64,000 nucleotides of DNA from Streptococcus sobrinus DSM 20742 = ATCC 33478 (GCF_000686605.1 NZ_JMLC01000010.1:1-64000); one strand, 5' to 3'; shown: positions 26,990-38,428, numbered from the stretch's first letter. The notes: generated from the sequence alone by a model not told the origin. Translations and numbers: made by a program.

Positions 26990-27275
26990 CATCCATGATT
27001 TTCCTTCACTCTTTAGTTTCAAGGTGTCAATGAAGGATTTTCGGTAGTCACCATCTTGCGTGCCACTCTTTCCTTACTTAAGGTTCCTTTCAAGCTATCA
27101 TTGAGTTTGAAAGGAATCTGTCACAGGATGAAAGAGTTCGCTGTTTTTTTTTCACTCTCTCCTGCATAGTTGATTTTTTTAGACAGGATGGGAGAGTACT
27201 TGGTCTATCTCTTGTTTAACAAAGAATAGGGATGTCTGATCAATCACTGCATCAGAATCAAATAAGCATATAAAA
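26990..27275 (-). repeat. Structured repeat family B, 27-kb copy
   Basis: The gap between the LysM gene and ecfT has no coding sequence but several nested stems. TTCCTTTCAA pairs with TTGAAAGGAA near 27083-27117. ACTCTTTC near 27064 pairs with GAAAGAGT near 27131. ACTCTC near 27157 pairs with GAGAGT near 27191. On the minus strand it carries GATGCAGTGATTGATC (about 27240-27256) and AATCAACTATGC (about 27164-27175), the paired signature also seen at 35.4 kb. Confidence 0.5.
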
Positions 27276-27308
27276 TTTTGAATTTAGCAACTATTGTTCC
27301 AAAAACCT

Positions 27309-28106
27309 TTAAGAGCTTTTGAGTAGGAAGAGAAGACAGCCGACTACAAGGAGAGTTAAGATAGCTAATCCATCTGACCAGCCCCAGTTTAGTTGACGAT
27401 ATTTGGTCCGTCCATCTCCGCCCTGGTAGCCCCGTGCTTCCATAGCAATAGCCAGGGCATCAGCCCGCTTGAAGCTCGAGGCAAAGAGGGGAATCAGAAT
27501 GGGGACAATGGATTTGACCTTTTGAATGAGGTTTCCTTGGCCAAAATCCACTCCCCGAGCTTGTTGAGCCTTCATAATCCGTGTGGTGTCATCCATCAAG
27601 GTTGGGACAAACCGCAGACTCAAAGACAGCATGAGACCAATTTCATGGACAGGAATCTTGAGTGGTTTTAGGGGCTTAAGCAGGGACTCAACCGCATCCG
27701 CCAGACTTAAAGGGGTTGTGGTTAGGGTCAAGAGGGTCGAAAAGCAAATGATCAGGACAAAGCGCATGAAAATCAGGGCAGCCTGTCCCAGGCCATAATC
27801 CGTTACTTGCAAAATCCCCATCTGCCAGACCAGCTTTCCTTGGTGGTTGAAAAAGATTTGGAAGGCCGTCGTAAAGAGGATAATAACAAACATGGACCTG
27901 AGGCCATTGAGGAAGAAGCTCAATTTAACCCGGGAAAGCAGGATTAAAAAGAGGGTGAAGGCGGCCAGAAGTATGTTGGTAACTAGGTTGTTGGCCCAAA
28001 AGACAATCACGATAAAGAGAAACATAGCTATGAGCTTACTTCTGGGGTCCAAACGGTGAATCAGAGAGGAGCCCGGCACGTAGCGTCCTAAGATTAATTT
28101 ATCCAT
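27309..28106 (-). CDS. ecfT: Energy-coupling factor transporter transmembrane subunit EcfT
   Basis: A 265-residue membrane protein, starting [20 protein letters not shown], with six to eight helices and the coupling-helix motif [20 protein letters not shown] (then ARG) and the second AMEARGYQ. EcfT joins the two ATPases to interchangeable S components that bind vitamins or metal cofactors. The start at 28106 overlaps the ecfA2 stop by 8 nt with GGAGGGGC as the binding site. No S-component gene is in the window, so this is a shared group-II ECF module. Confidence 0.94.
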   Translation of the reverse strand: MDKLILGRYVPGSSLIHRLDPRSKLIAMFLFIVIVFWANNLVTNILLAAFTLFLILLSRVKLSFFLNGLRSMFVIILFTTAFQIFFNHQGKLVWQMGILQVTDYGLGQAALIFMRFVLIICFSTLLTLTTTPLSLADAVESLLKPLKPLKIPVHEIGLMLSLSLRFVPTLMDDTTRIMKAQQARGVDFGQGNLIQKVKSIVPILIPLFASSFKRADALAIAMEARGYQGGDGRTKYRQLNWGWSDGLAILTLLVVGCLLFLLKSS

Positions 28107-28938
28107 GCAGCCCCTCCACAAATTCAGCAATCGTTATGGGCAGACAATCCATAGCCAAACCACGCTCCCGCATTTTTTGGGCAAACTTGGTAATTTTAGG
28201 CACGCCCAGCTGCTTGCTTTCCAAAAATTCGACTCTCTGGAAGACCTCTCTTGGTTGGCCAGAAGCCACCAGATGACCTGCTTCCAAAACATAGACCTGA
28301 TTAGCATAATTGGCCACATCATCCATGAGGTGGGTTACTAGGACGATGGTCTGTCCCTGCTGGTGGAGTTTGGCAAAGAGTTCCATCAGTTCTCGCCGTC
28401 CCTTGGGGTCAAGACCGGCCGTCGGTTCATCCAAAACGAGGATTTCTGGCTCCATGGCCAGAATACCAGCGATAGCTACCCGTCGCATTTGACCACCGGA
28501 TAAGTCAAAGGGATTTTTTTCAAAAAGATCTGCTGTCAGCCCAACTAAGGCCAATTTTTCACGAGCAATTTTTTCAGCCTCCTCCTTAGAGAGACCAAAG
28601 TTTTTCGGACCAAAGGCCACATCCTTAAGGACAGTTTCTTCAAAGAGTTGGCTCTCTGGGAATTGAAAAACCAGACCAACCTTTTTTCGGACACCTTTGA
28701 TTTCCTTATTTTTGGAGTTGGGATTAATCACCAAGTCATCAACGGTTACCGTGCCCTGACTAGGCAGATTGAGACCGTTGAGCAATTGCATGATGGTTGA
28801 CTTGCCACTTCCTGTATGACCGATAAAGGCCGTGTAGGAGCCGTCCTTTATTTCCAGACTAATATCAAAAAGGGCACGCCCTTCAAATGGCGTTCCCGCT
28901 TGATAGGTAAAGCTTACGTTTTTGAGACTAATGCCCAT
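28099..28938 (-). CDS. ecfA2: Energy-coupling factor ATP-binding subunit EcfA2
   Basis: A 279-residue ABC ATPase: Walker [11 protein letters not shown]-loop [11 protein letters not shown], signature [13 protein letters not shown], Walker [14 protein letters not shown], switch His in LVTHLMDD. The ESQLFE sequence after the Q-loop is typical of EcfA2 rather than EcfA1. It overlaps ecfA1 by 25 nt and ecfT by 8 nt, so all three are translated from one mRNA. Confidence 0.95.
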   Translation of the reverse strand: MGISLKNVSFTYQAGTPFEGRALFDISLEIKDGSYTAFIGHTGSGKSTIMQLLNGLNLPSQGTVTVDDLVINPNSKNKEIKGVRKKVGLVFQFPESQLFEETVLKDVAFGPKNFGLSKEEAEKIAREKLALVGLTADLFEKNPFDLSGGQMRRVAIAGILAMEPEILVLDEPTAGLDPKGRRELMELFAKLHQQGQTIVLVTHLMDDVANYANQVYVLEAGHLVASGQPREVFQRVEFLESKQLGVPKITKFAQKMRERGLAMDCLPITIAEFVEGLHG

Positions 28939-29750
28939 AACTCATCTCCTAGTTGGCTTTCATTTAGATAGGCTTGATTGAACGTAAGTCCCTTATCTTC
29001 CAAAGCTTTGATAAGCCGAGAAGTAAAGGGAATATCCAAACCTAAGTTTTTAAGGTCGTCCCCTCGTCCTAGTAAGGCTTCCGGCGTTGAACTCGACTCT
29101 ATCTGACCGGCCTTCATAACTAAGACACGGTCACTCATGGCGACCTCATCCAAATCATGGGTAATGGAAATCAGGGTCAGGCCGTACGTGTCCCGCACCG
29201 CCTGAATGGTCGCCATCAGCTCCAAACGACCTTCTGGATCTAGCATACTGGTTGCTTCATCCAAAATGAGAATGTCTGGTCGCATGGCAATGATACCAGC
29301 AATGGCTACCCTTTGCTTTTGCCCACCAGAAAGTCTAGCTGGTTCTCGCTCAGCAAAGTCAGCCATGCCAACCATGTCTAGAGCTTCTTGAACACGGACC
29401 TTCATCTCCTCATAGGGCAGGCCTTGGTTTTCCAGACCAAAGGCTACATCATCGGCCACAGTGGCTCCGACAAATTGGTTGTCAGGATTTTGGAAAACCA
29501 TGCCAATCTTGCGTCGCAGATCCCAGACATTGTCCTCGGTCAGCACCTGACCAGCAATTTTAATTTGACCAGACTCAGCTTCTAAGAGGCCATCAATTAA
29601 ACGGACGACCGTCGATTTACCTGAACCATTGTGACCAACAATGGACAACCATTCCCCTTGTTTCACGTGAAACGTCACGTCCTTAAGGATATCGTTCTGG
29701 TCCTCCTGGTATTTAAAATTTAACTTGTCAACTGAAATAATTTCTGTCAT
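28914..29750 (-). CDS. ecfA1: Energy-coupling factor ATP-binding subunit EcfA1
   Basis: A 278-residue ABC ATPase with Walker [11 protein letters not shown]-loop [13 protein letters not shown], signature [13 protein letters not shown], Walker [14 protein letters not shown] and switch SITHDLDEV. Glu-Ala-Thr after the Walker B Asp (DEATSMLD) is the usual EcfA1 variation. It starts 4 nt after pgsA ends. Order pgsA-ecfA1-ecfA2-ecfT is the conserved streptococcal arrangement. Confidence 0.95.
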   Translation of the reverse strand: MTEIISVDKLNFKYQEDQNDILKDVTFHVKQGEWLSIVGHNGSGKSTVVRLIDGLLEAESGQIKIAGQVLTEDNVWDLRRKIGMVFQNPDNQFVGATVADDVAFGLENQGLPYEEMKVRVQEALDMVGMADFAEREPARLSGGQKQRVAIAGIIAMRPDILILDEATSMLDPEGRLELMATIQAVRDTYGLTLISITHDLDEVAMSDRVLVMKAGQIESSSTPEALLGRGDDLKNLGLDIPFTSRLIKALEDKGLTFNQAYLNESQLGDELWALVSKT

Positions 29751-29753
29751 AGC

Positions 29754-30296
29754 TTATTTGAAGGTGTCTTTAAAGAGATAACCTGCTCCCTTGAAGTAGT
29801 CATAGCCCGAATAGATGGTAAAGAAGAGGGCGATGTAGAGCAGGATGGTTCCTAGCAAGTTGAGGTGACAGAGGAGAAAAATAATGGAAAACATTTGCGT
29901 AACCGTTTTGATTTTCCCTGGCATAGCTGCCGCCAAAACAGTTCCTCCATTTTCAACTAAGAGTAGTCTTAGACCTGTAACAGCCAGTTCCCGACAGATG
30001 ATGATGGCTACAACCCAAGCCGGTGCCATCTTCATGCCAACCAGCATGATAAAGGCTGACATAACTAACATCTTATCGGCTAGAGGATCGGCAAATTTAC
30101 CGAAATTGGTAACCACCTTCCATTTGCGAGCCAGATAACCATCTAGATAGTCTGTAAAGCTAGCAAGGGCAAAGATAACCGCCGCTACGATATTCCAAAC
30201 TAAATCAGTCGAAATTGAGGTCAAAATTAAGAAGACGGGTATCATAAAGATACGGATGATGGTCAGCAGGTTGGGGATATTTTCTTTTTTTATCAT
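29754..30296 (-). CDS. pgsA: Phosphatidylglycerophosphate synthase
   Basis: A 180-residue membrane enzyme of the CDP-alcohol phosphatidyltransferase family. The metal-binding motif DGYLARKWKVVTNFGKFADP, continuing to LADK (DGx2ARx8Gx3Dx3D), is complete near residues 47-69. It makes phosphatidylglycerophosphate from CDP-diacylglycerol and glycerol-3-phosphate, the step leading to phosphatidylglycerol. Four or five helices are visible. It follows rodZ by 11 nt and is followed by ecfA1 after 3 nt. Confidence 0.95.
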   Translation of the reverse strand: MIKKENIPNLLTIIRIFMIPVFLILTSISTDLVWNIVAAVIFALASFTDYLDGYLARKWKVVTNFGKFADPLADKMLVMSAFIMLVGMKMAPAWVVAIIICRELAVTGLRLLLVENGGTVLAAAMPGKIKTVTQMFSIIFLLCHLNLLGTILLYIALFFTIYSGYDYFKGAGYLFKDTFK

Positions 30297-30307
30297 GGTA
30301 GCTTCCT

Positions 30308-31165
30308 TTACTTGATGGTGAGGGTGATATAGCTGGTGTTGTCCTTAGCTAAGCTTGATAAATCAAGGGTTTGGTCATTGATTTTCACAGTTACGTTATC
30401 AATACTTGTTAGGGTAATAACTGACTTGTCAGCCTTTGAATCAAGGGTTGCTTTGGTATCCTTGGTATTACCATCCAGAGTAACGCCCTTCTTATCTAAG
30501 TTTGAGTTGGTCACGCAGACAAGATTTTCCTGGTCAGAGTCCTGAGAAATTTCAACCGTCACCTGGTCGTTCTTATCAGCCAAGGTCACCGATATATTGG
30601 AGCCCTTGGTTGTAGACGAGAGTTTACTATCGCTGGCTGCTGAGGAATCCGCCTGGGCTTGTCCCTTCTCCTGATGAAGGGAGGAGCTAGGAAGGGATGC
30701 TTTTTTCATTTCATCGCTGACTTGAAGGTAGACAGCTGACCCTATTAGTCCAAGAACCAGAAGACTTAAAAGGGACATGATAACCAAGGGTAGGCGACGT
30801 TTAGGATTTTTTAGATACTCAAAACGGTCTGAGCGAGACCACTTGGTAAAGGGTTCGACAACTTTAGAGGTTTGCTCCTCCTCGGGTTCAGGAAGAGGTT
30901 CTTCCTTTTTCTTTTCTTCAACCTCCAGGCGAAAATCCGGATCTCCATAGCCCTCAAGAAGAGGCTCACTATCTAAGTCTAAAAATTCTGTATATGCCTT
31001 GAGGTAGGCATCAGCTTTTTCTCGAGTCAGAAATTGAAACTGATTATGCTCCATAACAGTAATATACTGCATAGGAATGTTCAGCTCTACCGACACCTCT
31101 TCAACTTTCAAATCCTTGGCAAGGCGAGCTCTCTGAAGATACTCACCAATGCTCACTTTTTTCAT
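30308..31165 (-). CDS. RodZ-like helix-turn-helix membrane protein
   Basis: A 285-residue protein. The N-terminal HTH_25 (about 5-70, GEYLQRARLAKDLKVEEVSV) is followed by a charged linker, one membrane helix at about 125-147 (LPLVIMSLLSLLVLGLIGSA), and an extracellular part ending in a DUF4115-like beta domain (about 190-285). This is the architecture of RodZ/YmfM, which links the cytoskeleton and the elongation machinery. In cocci it acts with MreCD in peripheral wall growth. It lies upstream of pgsA, as ymfM does in Bacillus. Confidence 0.88.
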   Translation of the reverse strand: MKKVSIGEYLQRARLAKDLKVEEVSVELNIPMQYITVMEHNQFQFLTREKADAYLKAYTEFLDLDSEPLLEGYGDPDFRLEVEEKKKEEPLPEPEEEQTSKVVEPFTKWSRSDRFEYLKNPKRRLPLVIMSLLSLLVLGLIGSAVYLQVSDEMKKASLPSSSLHQEKGQAQADSSAASDSKLSSTTKGSNISVTLADKNDQVTVEISQDSDQENLVCVTNSNLDKKGVTLDGNTKDTKATLDSKADKSVITLTSIDNVTVKINDQTLDLSSLAKDNTSYITLTIK

Positions 31166-31225
31166 TGCAACACCTCAAGATAATGATTATCCTCTATTAT
31201 AGCAAATTTCAGCCTATTTTTATAA

Positions 31226-32494
31226 TTAGTTTGGAAAGATGGTGAACTCAGAGCTTACCATAGTCCCTAGCAAGTTCTGCCCCAGTTCCTCAAGGTCAGC
31301 TAATTGCAGGTCAGATAGGAGCTTAGGCAGGTCCAAATAAGATTCTTCATCAGTCTGGTAGCTTGCCAGCTGGCTGGCCAACTGCTCTATCGAATCTAGA
31401 CTTCTCATAAATTCGCCGTAGATTTCCCTTGTCAGCAAATCCAAGTGTTCCTGATTAAAGTCAGCAGAAAGTCTAAAGTCTTTCAAAAGGGTCTTGATAT
31501 TATTGGCCAGCTTAATGGGTTCTTGGGTATCCATGCTGAGAATAAGGAATTGAAAGCGAGAGGACACCTCAATTTCTATGTCAAAAGAGTCATCTATCAG
31601 ACCCTGATCATACCAATCTTGGTAAGCCTGGCTGGTCCAACCGAGAATGATGGAAAAGAAGAGTCTCAGAACTAATTTTTGTTTGAGGACTGATTTGTTT
31701 GTTGCTGGTAACCGAAAACCAAGGGCTAATTTGGGTTTTGCCACATCAAAACGAATGGATTTTCGCTTGACAGGCTCTGTCAACTTCAAGGTTTTTTTGT
31801 CAATCTTTGTCAACTTAGTAGTAAAGTTTCTCTGATTTTCTTTGATAGTTGCAAGAGCTGTCTGATAATCAAAATTTCCGACCAAAAAGAGAGACAGATT
31901 GTCAGGTCTATAATAGGCCTTATGACTGTTTCTAAGCCATTTTAAAGTGATTTTCTTTAGGCTTTCTTGGCTTCCTGCAATGTCTTGAGTGAGTTTAGTA
32001 TTTGGATACAAATTCGCTAAAATACCACTGTAAAGTTGGTAGTCAGGATCGTCAAGGTACATGTCAATCTCTTGGGCGATGATTTTTTTCTCCCGTTCCA
32101 GAGATTTTTTATCAATGTTGAGGGTCTTGACAAAGTTCAGTAGGAGCTGTAAAGCTTCCTGACTCTGACCAAGACTAGTATAATAATAGGCTGTCTTTTC
32201 AAAACTGGTAAAAGCATTGCTATCTGCCCCTAGCTCAGAAAATTTGAGGCTAGCATCCTGACCATCGGCCATTTCAAAAAGTTTATGCTCTAAAAAATGT
32301 GCCAGACCAGCAGGACTTTCTTGAACAGAGCCATCTTCTGCTAGGAGCTCATCAAGAGCCCCAAAATTCACCTGAAGGAGGGCAGTCATTTCTTGAAAAT
32401 CCTGTTTGGGTAGCAAATAAACTTGCAGGCCATTGTCTAGTCTAGTCTTATAGAAGGTTTCTTTGAGACTAGGGTAATCAATTTTTTCCAGCAT
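31226..32494 (-). CDS. yfmH: M16-family peptidase-like protein YfmH
   Basis: A 422-residue member of the M16 (pitrilysin/processing peptidase) family. The inverted zinc motif HFLEHKLFE (HxxEH) is present near residue 66, with the distal Glu in the EREKKIIAQEIDMY region. It pairs with the zinc-less partner YfmF immediately upstream; in B. subtilis this pair is needed for 5-aminopentanol modification of elongation factor P. The ATG at 32494 is adjacent to the yfmF stop at 32496, so the two are translationally coupled. Confidence 0.88.
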   Translation of the reverse strand: MLEKIDYPSLKETFYKTRLDNGLQVYLLPKQDFQEMTALLQVNFGALDELLAEDGSVQESPAGLAHFLEHKLFEMADGQDASLKFSELGADSNAFTSFEKTAYYYTSLGQSQEALQLLLNFVKTLNIDKKSLEREKKIIAQEIDMYLDDPDYQLYSGILANLYPNTKLTQDIAGSQESLKKITLKWLRNSHKAYYRPDNLSLFLVGNFDYQTALATIKENQRNFTTKLTKIDKKTLKLTEPVKRKSIRFDVAKPKLALGFRLPATNKSVLKQKLVLRLFFSIILGWTSQAYQDWYDQGLIDDSFDIEIEVSSRFQFLILSMDTQEPIKLANNIKTLLKDFRLSADFNQEHLDLLTREIYGEFMRSLDSIEQLASQLASYQTDEESYLDLPKLLSDLQLADLEELGQNLLGTMVSSEFTIFPN

Positions 32495-32495
32495 C

Positions 32496-33743
32496 TCATT
32501 TTCCTCCTTCTAAATAGTAAAGGGCCTGTAAATGGATTTTTCTAGCCAGTTGCATAATATCTGCTTTGTTGACAGCAGCAATTCTGTCAGGCCACTTGGG
32601 AAGATTCTCATCATTTTTTGCTAAGTACTTTTGGTTATAGGCTCGCTCAATCAGAATTTTGGGCGAATCTTGAGCAAGATAATAGTCGTTTAGCAGAAGC
32701 TGCTTGGTTTGCTGTAGGAGATGACTGGAATAACGTCCCGCCTTTAAATTGTGCCATTCTTGGTTAATCATTCTCAGGGTTTTCTCTCGCTGCCTTTTGT
32801 CAATACCGGCGTAAACTTGGAGTAAAACTGTGTAAGGGTGAACTTGACTGGAAATTGAATAGGCCAGGCCTTCTTTTTCCCTCACTTGCGTAAAGAGACG
32901 AGAGTGGGCAAAACCTCCCAGCAGACCATTTAGAACTAGGGCAATGGGATAATCAGGATGACTATATGTTAAAGGCAAGTGATAGCCTAGCTGTAAAATT
33001 GATTGATGATCATCTTGACGATCAATCTTTTCTTGTGTAATATTGAGACGGTCTTGAGTGAAGTTGACAAACCTGTAAAGTTTCCTTGCTTGAAAGGGAA
33101 AGCGATTGATTTCCTCTAAAACTGAAGACGCTTCAAAATCACCCAAAAGAAAAATATCTATCTGATCTTCTTTGAGCATTCTTTGAAATTCCTGATAGGC
33201 AGTAAAGGAGTTTTCCTGTTCCACCAAATCTACTCTGGCATATTTAGAAACTTTCAGGTTGTCATCATGGTAAAAGAGGTCATAAAGCCCCAACTCACTT
33301 AGATAAAAAGAATCTTCCTTGTCAGCCTCAAGATAAGAGATTAGATTGGCCTTCTCCACATCAAATACCTTGGATTGAAATTGCTCCAAGGTGATCAGAG
33401 GCTTGTAAAGAATGGTGTAAAGCAAGTCAAAGATTTCATGCTGGAAGTCTGTTTTTTCAAGATAGGATGGACTTATAAATTCAAGGTCAATATCAAGAAT
33501 ATGGGCTTTTCCCTTAGTTGACACCCTAGTTGACAAACTTGTTCCATAAAGCCTAGCTAGAGTCTTACGTAATTTTTGTGAAGATGGAAAATCGGCATTA
33601 GCTGTAGCTAACATTTGGGCCACCAAAACTCGCTTAGCTACTGTCTTTTTCAAGCGTTCTCCTGTGAAGCGAAAAGTTAGGTGATTGGTCTTAAATTTTT
33701 CAGTTTTAATCAGGTGTAGGTTGACACCATCAACAATTTTCAT
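32496..33743 (-). CDS. yfmF: M16-like protein YfmF (inactive partner)
   Basis: A 415-residue M16-fold protein. No HxxEH zinc motif is present at the expected place near residue 50 (the sequence reads ANADFPSSQKLRKTLARLYG), which is normal for this partner subunit. Later blocks (LNGLLGGFAHSRLFTQVREK, then EGLAYSI) match the M16 C-terminal half. With YfmH it forms a two-chain protease-like complex. It is first in yfmF-yfmH and divergent from yaaA-recF. An extended -10 (TGATATAAT, complement of 33774-33779) serves it. Confidence 0.88.
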   Translation of the reverse strand: MKIVDGVNLHLIKTEKFKTNHLTFRFTGERLKKTVAKRVLVAQMLATANADFPSSQKLRKTLARLYGTSLSTRVSTKGKAHILDIDLEFISPSYLEKTDFQHEIFDLLYTILYKPLITLEQFQSKVFDVEKANLISYLEADKEDSFYLSELGLYDLFYHDDNLKVSKYARVDLVEQENSFTAYQEFQRMLKEDQIDIFLLGDFEASSVLEEINRFPFQARKLYRFVNFTQDRLNITQEKIDRQDDHQSILQLGYHLPLTYSHPDYPIALVLNGLLGGFAHSRLFTQVREKEGLAYSISSQVHPYTVLLQVYAGIDKRQREKTLRMINQEWHNLKAGRYSSHLLQQTKQLLLNDYYLAQDSPKILIERAYNQKYLAKNDENLPKWPDRIAAVNKADIMQLARKIHLQALYYLEGGK

Positions 33744-33773
33744 GGACTTTCCTCGGGTCAGTTATTGCCTTAA

Positions 33774-33796
33774 ATTATATCATTTTATGCTATAAT
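33774..33796. promoter_or_regulatory. Back-to-back extended -10 promoters (yfmF / yaaA)
   Basis: The minus strand has TGATATAAT with its -10 at 33774-33779, leading to yfmF. The plus strand has TGCTATAAT with its -10 at 33791-33796, leading to yaaA-recF. The two -10 boxes are only 11 bp apart, so RNA polymerase cannot occupy both at once. Confidence 0.65.
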
Positions 33797-33822
33797 ATTC
33801 TCATTAGAAAGTCGAGGAAACC

Positions 33823-34230
33823 ATGGACTACAAACTGTTTGAGGACTATATTACCCTGCAAGCCCTACTAAAAGATTTACGGATAATCTCCAGTGGTGGA
33901 GCTGTCAAATCATTTTTGGCAGAAACTAGGGTCCTTTTTAATGGCCAAGACGAAAAAAGACGGGGTAAGAAATTGCGGATTGGTGACACGATGAGCCTAC
34001 CTGAACAAGACTTAACCATCAAGTTGGTTGGACCAAGTCCCCAAGAGTTGGCTCAACATCAGGAAGAAAAGGCTGAAAAAGAGCGGGTCGCTGCCCTGGT
34101 CAAAAAAATGAACCAGAAAACCTCTAAGAACCAGAAGTCTTCACGCTCTAAAGCTAAACAGTCAGCCAATAAAGGGGCAAAGAAGGCTCAGAGATCAGAT
34201 CGCCAGCCTGTTCGTTTTCCCGGTACTTAA
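33823..34230 (+). CDS. yaaA: S4-domain RNA-binding protein YaaA
   Basis: A 135-residue protein. Residues about 3-70 form an S4-like RNA-binding domain ([20 protein letters not shown], then [16 protein letters not shown]). The tail (about 75-135) is a basic, Lys/Ser/Gln-rich extension probably disordered. It is the Firmicute YaaA that always precedes recF; B. subtilis YaaA helps late 50S assembly. GAGGAAACC precedes the ATG, and recF starts 1 nt after its stop. Confidence 0.88.
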   Translation: MDYKLFEDYITLQALLKDLRIISSGGAVKSFLAETRVLFNGQDEKRRGKKLRIGDTMSLPEQDLTIKLVGPSPQELAQHQEEKAEKERVAALVKKMNQKTSKNQKSSRSKAKQSANKGAKKAQRSDRQPVRFPGT

Positions 34231-34231
34231 T

Positions 34232-35326
34232 ATGTGGTTAGAATCTATTTCCCTCAAAAATTTCCGTAATTATACTGAGATGACTGCTGATTTTTCTAGC
34301 GGTCTCAATGTTTTCCTCGGCCAAAACGCTCAGGGTAAGACCAATTTTCTCGAAGCCATTTATTTTCTAGCCCTAACTCGTAGTCACAGAACCCGCTCAG
34401 ATAAGGAGCTAATCAATTTTAAGGCCAAGGACCTGTCTGTCTCTGGTCTTTTACGAAGAAGGGGAGGCAAGCTTCCTCTAGAAATTGACCTATCTGATAA
34501 GGGTCGAACAACCAAGCTTAACTACCTCAAACAAATCAAATTATCCGACTATGTTGGCAATATGACTGTGGTTCTCTTTGCCCCTGAAGATTTACAGTTG
34601 GTAAAGGGAGCCCCCAGTCTCAGGCGGAAATTTTTAGACATTGATTTGGGTCAAATCAAGCCCGTCTACCTGGCCGACCTCTCCAATTATAATCATGTTT
34701 TAAAACAAAGAAATGCCTACCTCAAGGCAGCAGAGACCATTGATAAGGATTATTTGGCAGTCATTGATGAACAACTAGCTGATTTTGGCAGTCGGGTTAT
34801 GGAGCATCGTTATCAATTTGTCCAAGACTTGACAGTGGAAGCTGATAAGCACCACCATATCATCTCCAACCAGCTGGAGCATCTAAAAATTTCCTATCAG
34901 TCATCGGTTAAATTTCAAGAACCAGCCGAGATTAAGCAAAATTTCCTAGACCAATTGGCCAAATCCTTTAGCCGAGATAGCTTCAAAAAGAATACCGGTG
35001 TCGGACCGCACCGCGACGATCTGACCTTTTTTATCAACGATATGAACGCTTCCTTTGGTAGCCAAGGTCAACAACGCAGCTTAATTTTATCTCTAAAACT
35101 GGCAGAAATTGAGCTGATTAAAACCATAACCGGAGATAGTCCAATTCTTTTATTGGATGATGTTATGAGTGAGCTTGACAACCACCGTCAACTTCGTTTA
35201 TTGGATGGTATCAAGGAAAACGTGCAAACCTTTATTACCACAACTAGTTTGGACCACTTACAAGGTTTACCAGATAACTTAAAAATCTTTACAGTTGATC
35301 AGGGTACTATAAAAACCAACGAGTGA
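34232..35326 (+). CDS. recF: DNA replication and repair protein RecF
   Basis: A 364-residue SMC-like ATPase: Walker [14 protein letters not shown] (about residue 30), signature [16 protein letters not shown] (about 270), Walker [14 protein letters not shown]. RecF loads RecA with RecOR at single-strand gaps. In this streptococcus, as in relatives, recF is not beside dnaN but about 13 kb left of dnaA, with yaaA. A terminator overlaps its stop codon. Confidence 0.96.
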   Translation: MWLESISLKNFRNYTEMTADFSSGLNVFLGQNAQGKTNFLEAIYFLALTRSHRTRSDKELINFKAKDLSVSGLLRRRGGKLPLEIDLSDKGRTTKLNYLKQIKLSDYVGNMTVVLFAPEDLQLVKGAPSLRRKFLDIDLGQIKPVYLADLSNYNHVLKQRNAYLKAAETIDKDYLAVIDEQLADFGSRVMEHRYQFVQDLTVEADKHHHIISNQLEHLKISYQSSVKFQEPAEIKQNFLDQLAKSFSRDSFKKNTGVGPHRDDLTFFINDMNASFGSQGQQRSLILSLKLAEIELIKTITGDSPILLLDDVMSELDNHRQLRLLDGIKENVQTFITTTSLDHLQGLPDNLKIFTVDQGTIKTNE

Positions 35327-35340
35327 AATCGTTGGTTTTC
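35311..35340 (+). terminator. Terminator of recF
   Basis: AAAACCAACGA pairs perfectly with TCGTTGGTTTT across GTGAAA, followed by a TCTTGTGTTTT tract. The stem begins before the recF stop codon. Confidence 0.75.
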
Positions 35341-35384
35341 TTGTGTTTTGACTGTCAAGATACTGTCAATTTGACAGTGTTTTA

Positions 35385-35560
35385 AATAAAAAGGCTAGAA
35401 CGACAAATTCTAACCTCGCAACTTTTTTCGCCAAACACTTTGGCGCAGTGGTTGATTGCAAGTACTTATCCCCTTCGGGATAGCGTCCTTCCTAATCAAC
35501 TGTGCGGGGGCGGGACAACGAACTTGACGGCATCGCCGTAGCAAGTTCTGTCCCGCTCCC
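35385..35560 (+). repeat. Structured repeat family B, 35-kb copy (guaB 3' region)
   Basis: Dense hairpins fill the recF-guaB gap: GGCTAGAA/TTCTAACC (35391-35414), CGCCAAA-CAC-TTTGGCG (about 35430-35446), TATCCC/GGGATA (about 35467-35482), and CGGGACAACGAACTTG paired with CAAGTTCTGTCCCG (about 35512-35553). A long-range helix joins GGTTGATT (about 35451) to AATCAACT (about 35493). The first hairpin, read on the minus strand, ends in TTTTTATTT and is a good guaB terminator, so the guaB mRNA would carry this structure as a 3' tail. Confidence 0.6.
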
Positions 35561-35564
35561 TGTT

Positions 35565-37079
<1,515 letters not shown>

Positions 37080-37105
37080 CTAAAAGCTCTTGTTATTAGT
37101 ATAAT

Positions 37106-37133
37106 ATCATATCATGCTAAAAAAATTTGTCAA
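37106..37133 (-). promoter_or_regulatory. guaB promoter
   Basis: On the minus strand TTGACA (37128-37133), a 16-nt spacer and TATGAT (37106-37111), about 60 nt before the start codon. Confidence 0.7.
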
Positions 37134-37204
37134 TAAAATTTTCTGAGCTAATCATAAAAATCCTGCTCCCTTTTCGAGGTCGAGACAAAGACCTATTTGT
37201 TAAA

Positions 37205-37235
37205 TAAAAAAGGGTGAGATTATCGCATCCCAGCC
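37205..37235 (-). terminator. Terminator of trpS
   Basis: On the minus strand GGGATGCGATAATCTCACCC followed by TTTTTTATTT, 8 nt past the trpS stop codon. The stem is imperfect. Confidence 0.6.
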
Positions 37236-37242
37236 CATAATT

Positions 37243-38268
37243 CTATTTAAAGTAATTGATACCCATGGCAGATTTAACCTCATCGAGGGTTTGGGCAGCG
37301 ACTTCTTGAGCAGCCTGACTGCCTTTTTTCAGCATGTCATAGACTTGCCCCATGTCCTTAGCAAATTCTAGGCGACGTTCCCGAATGGGACCTAGTTCTC
37401 GCTCTAAAATTTCTAGAAGGTAGCGTTTGGTTTTGACATCCCCCAGGCCGCCAGCTTGATAATGGTCCTTCATAGCCTGAATATCAGCCTGATCTTCTTG
37501 GCGACCAAAAACATCTAGGTAGTGGAAAACCATGTTCCCTTCAATTTGGCCAGGGTCTTCAACCTTGATGTGGTTAGGGTCGGTGTACATGCTCATAACC
37601 TTTTTCCTGAGCGTATCGGCGTCATCAGCCAGATAGATGCCGTTGCCCAGTGACTTGGACATTTTAGCATTGCCATCAAGCCCTGGCAGGCGACCAGCTG
37701 CCTCATTTTCAGGATAGATGCCCTCTGGTTCGACCAAAACATCACAATTATAAGCATGGTTGAAGTTACGGACAATTTCTCGAGTCTGCTCAATCATAGG
37801 TTTTTGATCATTACCCACAGGCACCAAATTAGCCTTAAAGGCAGTAATATCCGCTGCTTGGGCAATAGGGTAGACCAAAAAACCAGTCGGAATGGACTCC
37901 CCAAAGCCTTTTTGGGCAATCTCGGTCTTAACCGTTGGATTGCGTTCCAGACGAGCCAGGGAAACTAGGTTCATGTAGTACATGGACAATTCCGCTAATT
38001 CAGGAATCTGACTTTGAATAAAAATAGTTGATTTTTCAGGGTCCAAACCAGCTGCCAAATAATCTAGTGCCACATTACCGACAGATTCGACGATAGTCTG
38101 CGGGTCCTTGGCATGGTCGGTCAGTGCTTGCTGGTCAGCCAAAAAGACAAACATCCGGTATTTATCTTCATTTTGCAGGTGAACACGATTCTGCAGACTG
38201 CCTACGTAGTGACCTATGTGGAGCTTACCAGTCGGTCTATCACCAGTTAAAATAATAGGTTTTGTCAT
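37243..38268 (-). CDS. trpS: Tryptophanyl-tRNA synthetase
   Basis: A 341-residue class I aminoacyl-tRNA synthetase. The HIGH-type motif is [11 protein letters not shown] (about 15-25) and the KMSKS loop is [11 protein letters not shown] (about 195-205). It charges tRNA-Trp. The start at 38268 ([14 protein letters not shown]) matches relatives; the ATG two codons upstream is an alternative. An extended -10 promoter (TGATATAAT, -10 at 38311-38316) lies about 45 nt upstream. I see no T-box leader in that short interval. Confidence 0.95.
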   Translation of the reverse strand: MTKPIILTGDRPTGKLHIGHYVGSLQNRVHLQNEDKYRMFVFLADQQALTDHAKDPQTIVESVGNVALDYLAAGLDPEKSTIFIQSQIPELAELSMYYMNLVSLARLERNPTVKTEIAQKGFGESIPTGFLVYPIAQAADITAFKANLVPVGNDQKPMIEQTREIVRNFNHAYNCDVLVEPEGIYPENEAAGRLPGLDGNAKMSKSLGNGIYLADDADTLRKKVMSMYTDPNHIKVEDPGQIEGNMVFHYLDVFGRQEDQADIQAMKDHYQAGGLGDVKTKRYLLEILERELGPIRERRLEFAKDMGQVYDMLKKGSQAAQEVAAQTLDEVKSAMGINYFK

Positions 38269-38310
38269 GTGCATTTCTTCTCTCTAGTTTTTCTTTCAAT
38301 AGCTCTTTAG

Positions 38311-38318
38311 ATTATATC
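38311..38318 (-). promoter_or_regulatory. Extended -10 promoter of trpS
   Basis: The minus strand reads TGATATAAT, giving a leader of only about 35 nt for trpS. Confidence 0.6.
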
Positions 38319-38428
38319 ATAAATCGTTTGTGAACATCTTGAATAGTTTTCACCAGAAATCAATTCCTTTATTAGCAAGAAATACTATCTTAATTTTGTG
38401 ATTACGGTAATATGTGTTCCCGTATATA

